Position numbers and translations under genes: made by a program | The notes under the pieces: model-generated | Told to the model about the DNA's origin: nothing | Seen by the model: only the letters and a program-made list of their open reading frames with translations | The model's database searches: none | From: Halotia branconii CENA392 | GTDB taxonomy: Bacteria > Cyanobacteriota > Cyanobacteriia > Cyanobacteriales > Nostocaceae | Assembly: GCF_029953635.1 (NCBI RefSeq) | Contig: NZ_CP124543.1 | Coordinates: 6,356,367 to 6,420,366 of the forward strand | Direction: 5' to 3' | Length of the DNA: 64,000 bases | Shown: piece by piece, positions 18,344 to 25,392 of the stretch | How the letters are laid out: every line of letters begins with the position of its first letter | Numbering within the stretch: the stretch's first letter is position 1

Positions 18344-18398
18344 GTGTCTTAGTGTCTTAGTGGTTGAAGATTTAGTAACCACCAAGGCACTAAGACAC
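18344..18398. repeat. Long hairpin repeat between rbp and ndhB
   Basis: The arms 18344-18365 and 18377-18398 (GTGTCTTAGTG... / ...CACTAAGACAC) pair over 22 bp with two wobble-type mismatches and an 11-nt loop. A half copy (GTGTCTTGGTGGTTGAAGATTT) lies at about 41927-41948, so it is a dispersed repeat. Confidence 0.65.
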
Positions 18399-18434
18399 CA
18401 AGTATTTTACAGCTAGATGATTCTTAAACAAATA

Positions 18435-18461
18435 AGCAGTCCAGTTATCTACTGAACTGCT
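18435..18461 (-). terminator. Rho-independent terminator after rbp
   Basis: On the minus strand AGCAGTTCAGT pairs with ACTGGACTGCT (11 bp, one G-T) around a 5-nt loop, followed by TATTTGTTT. It lies about 40 bp after the rbp stop. Confidence 0.75.
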
Positions 18462-18502
18462 AGTTTTGGGATTATTTTTAATTGGGTAAATGATCTTAAG
18501 GC

Positions 18503-18814
18503 TTAATAGTCTCGTGAGTATCCACCACCGCTTTTCCCCCAGTTGCCACCGCCAGAGCGAGTACTTTTCTCCTCCCGTGGTCTAGCTTTATTAACTTTCA
18601 TTACACGCCCCATCCATTCGGCACCATCTAGAGCCTCAATGGCAGCATCTTCTGCGGCTGATGATTCCATTTCTACGAAACCAAAGCCTCGTGCGCGTCC
18701 AGTTTCCCTATCTGTAGGTAGTTGAACGCGTTTTACAGTCCCGTAATCAGAAAATACTTTAGCGAGGTCGTCTTGTGTGACGCTGTAGGATAGGTTCCCT
18801 ACGTAGATTGACAT
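18503..18814 (-). CDS. rbp: RRM-type RNA-binding protein with glycine-rich tail
   Basis: 103 aa. One RNA-recognition motif with RNP2 (IYVGNLSY, 3-10) and RNP1 (RGFGFVEM, 43-50), then a Gly/Ser/Arg-rich tail (GGGNWGKSGGGYSRDY). Cyanobacterial Rbp proteins of this type bind mRNA and are often cold-induced. The gene is monocistronic with its own terminator. Confidence 0.94.
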   Translation of the reverse strand: MSIYVGNLSYSVTQDDLAKVFSDYGTVKRVQLPTDRETGRARGFGFVEMESSAAEDAAIEALDGAEWMGRVMKVNKARPREEKSTRSGGGNWGKSGGGYSRDY

Positions 18815-19209
18815 GAAACTCTCCAGAATCCATTGATGCAGAGATGTTCATCGGTCGAGCCGTTTGCAATTATTACTAACAACAAGATTCGGATCGTCGA
18901 AATCACTTCTCCAGGATTATGCTAGCACAACTTAATATCTAGCAAAATCTGAATATTTACCTTTGTCTAAATGTGTGATTAGATGCATTGTATTTAACTA
19001 TGATTACTATTTTGTTTGTTTATTCTTCTATCCATAAATCAGGTTTGTACAGCAAATTCCTCTGGATTAATTTTCCAGTTTATCTAAATTCGTAATTCGT
19101 AATTGTTGGTTCAACAAGAGATAACCAAGTTCCAAATCGAGAAATTAATTTAGCATTAATATACAAAATTTTATTCATACTCAATTCAGAAGTTCATACT
19201 TATATTGAA

Positions 19210-19347
19210 CTAGAGGAAGAAATAGATGAAGAAAACTTTTATGCCTTGATCAATTCGCTTTGTAGAAAGCGCGATCGCTCTCCACTTCTCTCGATAAACT
19301 AAAATCAAAGCTTCCTGCTTAGGCGTAAGCTTGTCAATCAGCGACAT
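19210..19347 (-). pseudogene. Truncated cyanobacterial gene starting MSLIDKLTPKQEAL
   Basis: 45 codons: MSLIDKLTPKQEAL, then REKWRAIALSTKRID, after which the sequence loses sense and stops at 19210. This N-terminus is what I remember from long cyanobacterial proteins of the DUF6745 type, several hundred residues long, so almost all of the gene is gone. Its ATG overlaps the end of the upstream 98-codon frame by 14 nt, as in an operon. Family assignment is from memory and moderate. Confidence 0.5.
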
Positions 19348-19627
19348 ACCGCCAACCTTCCGGCTCATATTCCCGCTGAATTTTCACCATCCAATGACCT
19401 TGAGAAATAGAAATAGCTTGATGTTCTTCATGAACAAGTAATGCATTTGCTGAAAATACACGTAGGTACAAAGTGCCATCTTGCTTAGATAATTCGGCTT
19501 TTCCCTTAGAAATACGATGCTTATGCCCCGTAACTTCGCCTTCTGCCAAAATTAAATGATGTATCTTTTGTCCTGTAACTTCTTACACAGATAGTAATAT
19601 AACATCACCTTTACGAATTGCTTGCAT
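19334..19627 (-). pseudogene. Conserved small cyanobacterial protein, nonsense at codon 15
   Basis: The frame begins at ATG 19627 (MQAIRKGDVILLSV), hits TAA at codon 15, then continues in the same frame (EVTGQKIHHLILAEGEVTGH) to a normal end EGWRYVAD. A single CAA to TAA change would explain it. The intact form is a small soluble protein of about 97 aa that I recall next to the longer gene whose stump follows here. Function unknown. Both members of the pair are broken, suggesting loss of the whole module. Confidence 0.7.
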
Positions 19628-19649
19628 AGTTTAGCTTCCCAAAAATAGG

Positions 19650-20197
19650 TATAAACCTCACTTCGCTTTTGTTCTCAAGTCTGATTTAATTTTGGCACAA
19701 CCTGTTTGGGAGATGGAAACATGAAAAGATCTAAAACAGAGTAATTTGATAATTGTTCATGTCCCTCTGCTTCTCAAGCATAGACCGTATCACTCCATTA
19801 CACTTCAGGGGTATTTTGAAAACTGTAGTCGCCAATTTGCCTGAGATAAGTTAAAGATTGAAATAGCTGGAAATTCACAACCCAGCATTCCTCTGTTCTA
19901 TCCTCTAAAAAGGACTGCGCCCGAAGTGAGGGCGAATTTTCCCCCTCACAGGCAGTTTGTGTGAGGATTAAATCACAACCAAAGCGTGACTAAAAAAGGA
20001 TGAAGGATGAAAAAAGAGAACGAAGCCCCAAGACAGGATGAAAATTTCCTAATTTATCTCAGCCTGTGGTCAGCCCCCAAAGGGCATCTAGATACTTCTG
20101 ACTTCATTCTTTAATTGGCGTTTTATCTTGATATTTCGTCGAATTTACCTCAATTCGACTGTTTAGCTGAGCAGCTACTCCTTTTATTTAAATTTCC
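19650..20197. other. Intergenic region upstream of topA
   Basis: No gene found. It contains two neighbouring hairpins (19918-19966, listed separately) and AT-rich sequence up to the topA start. Confidence 0.5.
19918..19966 (+). promoter_or_regulatory. Twin hairpins in the topA upstream region
   Basis: CGCCC (19918-19922) pairs with GGGCG (19930-19934) and is followed by AATTTT; then CCTCACA (19944-19950) pairs with TGTGAGG (19960-19966). It could be part of a small RNA, an attenuator or a leader. I could not match it to rnpB, 6S RNA, tmRNA or a riboswitch by eye. Confidence 0.35.
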
Positions 20198-22849
20198 ATG
20201 TCAACTCTCGTCATTGTCGAATCTCCGACTAAAGCTCGTACCATTCGCAACTACCTGCCAAAAGGCTATCGGGTAGAAGCATCTATGGGTCATGTGCGTG
20301 ACCTACCCCAGTCGGCTAGTGAAATTCCCGCTGCTGTCAAAGCAGAAAAATGGGCGCAGCTGGGGGTAAATGTGGATGCCGACTTTGAACCGGTGTATGT
20401 TGTCCCCAAAGACAAAAAGAAAATTGTTACCCAGCTCAAAGATGCGCTCAAAGATGTAGATGAATTGATCCTAGCAACTGACGAAGACCGGGAAGGTGAA
20501 AGCATTAGCTGGCATTTATACCAGTTGCTGAAGCCGAAAATCCCCACAAAGCGGATGGTTTTTCATGAAATTACTCAAGATGCCATCAAAAAAGCTTTGA
20601 AAAACTGCCGTAATATTGATGAGCAGCTGGTTCGCGCTCAAGAAACACGGCGGATTTTGGATCGATTAGTTGGCTATACTTTGTCTCCCTTATTGTGGAA
20701 GAAAATCGCTTGGGGATTATCTGCTGGGCGAGTGCAGTCTGTCGCTGTAAGGCTTCTAGTTAAAAAAGAACGTCAGCGCCGCGCCTTCCGTGAGGGAACA
20801 TACTGGGATTTAAAAGCTTATTTAGAGCAAGAAAAAAATCCCTTTACCTCCCAATTAGTGACCCTAGCAGGTACAAAAGTCGCAACTGGTAGCGATTTCG
20901 ATGCCGCAACAGGTCAAATAGTGGCTGGTCGCAATGTCGTCTTGCTGTCAGAAGAAGATGCAGTCAAGCTCAAGGAACGCCTAACAGGTAAACCCTGGAG
21001 TGTCAAAGATGTAGAAGAACGGCCAGTGACGCGCAAACCAGCGCCACCGTTTACTACCTCAACATTGCAACAAGAATCTAACCGGAAACTGCGTCTCTCA
21101 GCTAGAGACACCATGCGGGTTGCCCAAAATTTGTACGAGCAAGGGTATATTACCTACATGCGTACAGATTCCGTACATTTATCAGATCAAGCTGTAGCAG
21201 CAGCTCGTAGTTGTGTAGAACAACTGTATGGCCAAAACTATCTCAGCCCCCAGCCGAGGCAATACACCACCAAATCAAAAGGCGCACAAGAGGCACACGA
21301 AGCCATTCGTCCAGCGGGTAGCACCTTCCGCACCCCCCAAGAAACTGGTTTGAGTGGTCGGGAGTTTGCAGTTTATGACTTGATTTGGAAGCGTACCGTC
21401 GCCAGCCAAATGGCTGACTCTCGCCAAACCCAAATTAGCGTGCAGTTGCAAGTTGAAGATGCAGGTTTTCGCTCTTCTGGTAAGCGTATTGACTTTCCTG
21501 GATACTTACGCGCTTACGTCGAAGGTTCGGATGACCCAGAAGCGGCATTAGAAGACCAAGAAGTAATTTTGCCTAGCATGAAAGTAGGCGATCGCCCTAA
21601 TTGTACAGATATAGAAGCCGTTGGTCACGAAACTCAACCACCAGCTCGGTACACCGAAGCTACTTTGGTAAAAACTTTAGAAAGCGAAGGTATCGGTCGT
21701 CCTAGCACCTACGCCAGCATCATCGGCACAATTATCGACAAAGGTTATGCTCATTTGGTGAGTAATGCCCTGATTCCCACTTTCACTGCCTTTGCTGTCA
21801 CCGATTTGCTAGAAAAACATTTTCCTGATGTTGTAGACCCCAGTTTCACCTCCAAAATGGAGCAAACCCTGGATGATATTGCCGACGGTGAGGCAGAGTG
21901 GCTACCATACTTACGAAAATTTTACTTGGGAGACAAAGGCTTAGAAACCTTAGTTAAAGAACAGGAAAGTCAAATTGATGCTACTAAAGCTAGAACTGTA
22001 GAACTAGAAAATTTAGAAGCCAAAGTCCGAATCGGGAAGTATGGCCCTTATATCGAAGTTACAAACGGTGAAGGTGTAATTACTGCTTCTATTCCCAAAG
22101 ACCTTACACCAGCCGACCTTGATCCCAAACAAGTAGAAGTACTGTTAAAACAAAAAACCACAGGTCCTGACCAAGTAGGTCGTCATCCGGAAACTGGCGA
22201 ACCAATTTACGTGAAAATTGGTGCTTATGGTCCTTATGTGCAGTTAGGTGATAAATCTGACGAAAACCCCAAACCAAAACAAGCTTCTCTGCCTAAAGGT
22301 GTCACCCCAGAGAACGTCACGCTAGAAATGGCTGTTGGTTTATTGGCACTACCCCGGACATTAGGAGTCCATCCAGCTACTGGCAACAAAATTCAAGCAA
22401 GTTTAGGACGCTTTGGTCCTTATATTGTTCATGACCAAGGTAAAGAAGGAAAAGACTATCGTTCCCTAAAAGCTAGTGATAATGTCCTGACAGTTTCTTT
22501 AGAACGGGCATTAGAATTATTATCTGAACCCAAAAAGGGACGTAGTTCTACTAATAGCAAGTCAAAGGCTGCATTACGAGAATTAGGCACACATCCTGAA
22601 GACGGTACACCAATCAACATCTACGATGGCCCTTATGGCCCTTACATCAAGCATGAAAAAACAAACGTCAGTATTCCCGAAGGGGAATCTGTAGAAAACA
22701 TAACGTTATCTACAGCGCTAGAATTGTTGGCAACCAAAGCATCAACAACGAAATCCAGTCGCAAGACTAGTAAATCCACAAATTCTAAATCCAAGTCAAC
22801 TACTAAGTCATCAACATCTGCTTCTAGAAAAAAAGGTACACAAAGTTAG
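20198..22849 (+). CDS. topA: DNA topoisomerase I
   Basis: 883 aa type IA topoisomerase that relaxes negative supercoils. The Toprim domain is at the N-terminus (LVIVESPTKARTI and LATDEDREGESISWHL), and the catalytic Tyr is in GYITYMRTDSVHLS. The C-terminal third has four repeats of the HPxTGxxI...GxxGPYI type (for example GRHPETGEPIYVKIGAYGPY and LGVHPATGNKIQA) in place of the zinc fingers of E. coli, as in other cyanobacteria. The protein ends in a Ser/Thr/Lys-rich basic tail. ATG 20198 places MSTLVIVESPTKA at the N-terminus. Confidence 0.97.
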   Translation: MSTLVIVESPTKARTIRNYLPKGYRVEASMGHVRDLPQSASEIPAAVKAEKWAQLGVNVDADFEPVYVVPKDKKKIVTQLKDALKDVDELILATDEDREGESISWHLYQLLKPKIPTKRMVFHEITQDAIKKALKNCRNIDEQLVRAQETRRILDRLVGYTLSPLLWKKIAWGLSAGRVQSVAVRLLVKKERQRRAFREGTYWDLKAYLEQEKNPFTSQLVTLAGTKVATGSDFDAATGQIVAGRNVVLLSEEDAVKLKERLTGKPWSVKDVEERPVTRKPAPPFTTSTLQQESNRKLRLSARDTMRVAQNLYEQGYITYMRTDSVHLSDQAVAAARSCVEQLYGQNYLSPQPRQYTTKSKGAQEAHEAIRPAGSTFRTPQETGLSGREFAVYDLIWKRTVASQMADSRQTQISVQLQVEDAGFRSSGKRIDFPGYLRAYVEGSDDPEAALEDQEVILPSMKVGDRPNCTDIEAVGHETQPPARYTEATLVKTLESEGIGRPSTYASIIGTIIDKGYAHLVSNALIPTFTAFAVTDLLEKHFPDVVDPSFTSKMEQTLDDIADGEAEWLPYLRKFYLGDKGLETLVKEQESQIDATKARTVELENLEAKVRIGKYGPYIEVTNGEGVITASIPKDLTPADLDPKQVEVLLKQKTTGPDQVGRHPETGEPIYVKIGAYGPYVQLGDKSDENPKPKQASLPKGVTPENVTLEMAVGLLALPRTLGVHPATGNKIQASLGRFGPYIVHDQGKEGKDYRSLKASDNVLTVSLERALELLSEPKKGRSSTNSKSKAALRELGTHPEDGTPINIYDGPYGPYIKHEKTNVSIPEGESVENITLSTALELLATKASTTKSSRKTSKSTNSKSKSTTKSSTSASRKKGTQS

Positions 22850-23429
22850 TAAAAATAGAAGGGAACAGGAAAAATTAAATCAGTTACTACAGTTAACTGC
22901 TCCCCAAAGAGACGAAGGGGCAGGGGGAACAAGCCCTGCCCAAAGACGTGGAGCAAAGCGGAACATGAGTATGTTCGCGTAGCGTGTCGCAGACAAGCCC
23001 CGCCCGCCCTTACTTCGACTACTTCGACTACGCTCAGCACAAGTACGCTCAGTAACCATCTAAGGCGCTCGAACTTAGGCGTAGTACAAGCTTTGTCCCA
23101 GTCTCTCCCCCTTGCTCCCTGCTCCCTGCTCCCCTGCTTCTTTTGACTGCCCCTCTGCTTCTTTTAGTCAAGGAGCTAGAGGAAGAGTATTTTGACTCTT
23201 GACTCTTGATTCAAAATACCCTTCCTTTTGAGGATGCGGTCTTATAGGCTGCTCATGTGATACTCTAAAAAGTAAGGGAGATCACAACACCAAATTTTAG
23301 AAATAGCTCATGTCTAAAATAGGGATAGTCTGTATCATCCCAATTGCAAGCTAGAGGTGCAAAAGCACGCCAGTTGTTGCGTAGCTGCCGATCAAGATTT
23401 GAGTTAGTATCTCAGGAGCGCTCAGTTCA
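22850..23429. repeat. Repeat-rich spacer after topA
   Basis: Contains STRR-type heptads (CTCCCTGCTCCCTGCTCCC at about 23113-23133), direct ACTTCGACT repeats with ACGCTCAG at 23013-23052, and GGGGCAGGG/CCCTGCCC inverted blocks at 22918-22942. No gene is seen here until the small ORF at 23430. Confidence 0.6.
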
Positions 23430-23567
23430 ATGGATTATATAGAAAAGGTACTGGAAAAGCTGAAGGAATTAGCACGTAAGCTGATTGAGTCCTTGTTAGG
23501 ACCAGAGGCTGAGCCGGAACCGGAACTAATTCCGATTCCTGTGAATGAGCGTTCACGTCGTCGCTAA
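23430..23567 (+). CDS. Small conserved-looking protein, 45 aa
   Basis: ATG 23430 with AGGAG 11 nt upstream. The protein starts MDYIEKVLEKLKELARKLIE, an amphipathic helix rich in Lys, Glu and Leu, then an acidic-proline stretch (PEAEPEPELIPIP) and a basic end NERSRRR. This helix/PEPEP/RRR design looks selected rather than random, and I recall similar tiny proteins in other Nostocales. Its 3' end overlaps the aroQ start by 23 nt, implying translational coupling. Function unknown. Confidence 0.6.
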   Translation: MDYIEKVLEKLKELARKLIESLLGPEAEPEPELIPIPVNERSRRR

Positions 23568-24045
23568 TAGCCTAAAGGTACCAAACTTGACGTTGCAACC
23601 TTTAAGCATTTTGGTGCTGCATGGGCCAAATTTAAATTTGCTAGGACAGCGAGAACCAGGAATCTATGGTTCTCTAACATTAGCTGAAATTAATCGCCTG
23701 TTAGAAGCAGCAGCATTAAATTTACAGGCGAAAGTTTTTCCTTTGCAGTCAAATCATGAAGGGGTTTTAGTAGATACCATTCATGGAGCATTAGATAAAC
23801 ATCAGGGAATTTTGATTAACGCCGGAGCTTATACTCATACTAGTTTGGCATTACGGGATGCGATCGCTTCCGTTAATCTGCCCACAGTAGAAGTTCATCT
23901 CAGCAACATTTATCGCCGAGAAGAATTTCGTCATCATTCTTACATAGCTCCAGTAGTAATTGGACAAATTAGCGGCTTTGGTTCCCAAAGTTATCTCTTG
24001 GGCTTACAAGCATTGGTACATTATTTAAGAAAGGATGAAGTCTAG
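23545..24045 (+). CDS. aroQ: 3-dehydroquinate dehydratase, type II
   Basis: AroQ converts 3-dehydroquinate to 3-dehydroshikimate in aromatic amino-acid synthesis. Type II signatures are LVLHGPNLNLLGQREPGIYG with the catalytic Tyr, QSNHEGVLVDTIH, INAGAYTHTS and EVHLSNIYRREEFRHHS. ATG 23545 gives 166 aa; this is about 20 residues longer at the N-terminus than the type II core, so an inner start is possible. It overlaps the preceding 45-aa gene and is followed by a terminator. Confidence 0.95.
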   Translation: MSVHVVANSLKVPNLTLQPLSILVLHGPNLNLLGQREPGIYGSLTLAEINRLLEAAALNLQAKVFPLQSNHEGVLVDTIHGALDKHQGILINAGAYTHTSLALRDAIASVNLPTVEVHLSNIYRREEFRHHSYIAPVVIGQISGFGSQSYLLGLQALVHYLRKDEV

Positions 24046-24050
24046 AGACT

Positions 24051-24088
24051 GATGAAAATCTTTCTATAGTCAGATTTCATCTTTCTTT
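24051..24088 (+). terminator. Rho-independent terminator after aroQ
   Basis: GATGAAAATCT (24051-24061) pairs with AGATTTCATC (24072-24081) with one bulge, followed by TTTCTTT. Confidence 0.7.
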
Positions 24089-24238
24089 GATATGGCAAAG
24101 AGCATCAACAGTATTTTACTTCCTATCTCCTGCCCTCTACCTCTGATCACTGAGCGTACCTGTACTGAGGTAGTCGAAGTAAGTCGAAAAAAGCCGAAGT
24201 ACTGCCTCCTTCCTGCGAACACACTTGATCCTTGATGT

Positions 24239-25183
24239 ATGCGCTACTCACTTGTAAGTCGGTTTAGAGGTACTTTACTGGGAGTATCACTGGGGCAAAC
24301 TTTGGCAAAACGTGATCAACAACAGCCTCAAGTTTGTACAGATGTGGCTGAAATTGCTATCCTCGGCGCTGAAAGTTTGATTGCGCTGGGTAAATTAAAT
24401 TTAGATGATTGGCTAGAACGTCAATTAAAAAAATCTCCTCATTTAGATACACCTGACAGTGTTTCACCACAAGCTATACTTGCCGCAATCCCAGTGGCAC
24501 TTTTTTTTCATGAAAATAAAATTAAATTACGACAAAATTTGTTACATCTGTTAAAAATCTGGCAAGATGACCCCATTGTTCGGGATGTAACTTTAGCATT
24601 GGGATATGCGATCGCTCAATCCCTTGTTGAACAACTTGAACCCCGAACCCTCATCCCCCAAACAATTGCTTTTATTGGAGAAACAGAGACTTCAGTACCA
24701 CAACAATTATTAAAAGTTAATAATTTGTTAAAACAAGGAGCTGGGTTAGAAAAGGTGCAAGCCGAATTAAATAGAGAAATAGAATGGAGTCATGCAATTG
24801 GTATGACGTTTTACTGCTTTCTCAGTACCTCAGAAGACTTTCGGCTGACAGTTTTAAGAGCTATTAGCAATAACGATATTCAAAAACAAGATTCTTGGTC
24901 TTTACGTTCACAAACTATAGCTGCAATGACTGGAGCTTTATCAGGAGCTTATAACAGCATTATGGGTATTCCTGTAAAGTGGCAAGTTCGGCTGTCACCA
25001 GAAAGAGAAATAACCAGCTTTTCCCAAATGTTAGAATTGGCTGATGCACTTGTTGGTATGTGGTCAGGAGTGTATGCTCTAGACCTCAGTGCCAATAAAA
25101 CTCAGGAGGATGAAAGTATCATGTCTGACGCACAGGCTACCCTTTGTATCTATGCGGCTCCTCGCGTCATCCGGTCGCGTTAA
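24239..25183 (+). CDS. ADP-ribosylglycohydrolase-fold protein, probably degenerate
   Basis: 314 aa, all-helical. The N-terminal FRGTLLGVSLGQ and the C-terminal QTIAAMTGALSGAYNSIMGIP with PVKW have the spacing of the ARH/DraG fold. The metal-binding acidic residues expected there are not seen: the usual GDA after the first motif is GQT, and the usual Gly-Asp-Asp-x-Asp before IAA is replaced by LRSQT. So this may be a binding or regulatory protein rather than an active hydrolase. It follows aroQ after a terminator and a short STRR-like spacer. Confidence 0.65.
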   Translation: MRYSLVSRFRGTLLGVSLGQTLAKRDQQQPQVCTDVAEIAILGAESLIALGKLNLDDWLERQLKKSPHLDTPDSVSPQAILAAIPVALFFHENKIKLRQNLLHLLKIWQDDPIVRDVTLALGYAIAQSLVEQLEPRTLIPQTIAFIGETETSVPQQLLKVNNLLKQGAGLEKVQAELNREIEWSHAIGMTFYCFLSTSEDFRLTVLRAISNNDIQKQDSWSLRSQTIAAMTGALSGAYNSIMGIPVKWQVRLSPEREITSFSQMLELADALVGMWSGVYALDLSANKTQEDESIMSDAQATLCIYAAPRVIRSR

Positions 25184-25392
25184 TGCTATTGTCATCATTC
25201 AATAGTGTAGGTGCGAAACACTTAATAGTACAAACCCAGCCAGTCACCGTAAAAACGCAGGGGAGTAAGAAAAATAGAATCTGAATAAATTAGATAATTT
25301 ATTTTTTGGAGGTTCCTAATCATGTTCATCACCCCTTGGGTTTTTCTTTGGATTGTTTTGTTTTGAGCCATCAAAGTAAGCAACCACAGGTA

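Noticed and set aside
23100..23150. Short tandem repeats as a possible CRISPR array
   Set aside because: Period is 7 bp with no spacers; this is an STRR, as are those at 55812, 57983 and 61498.
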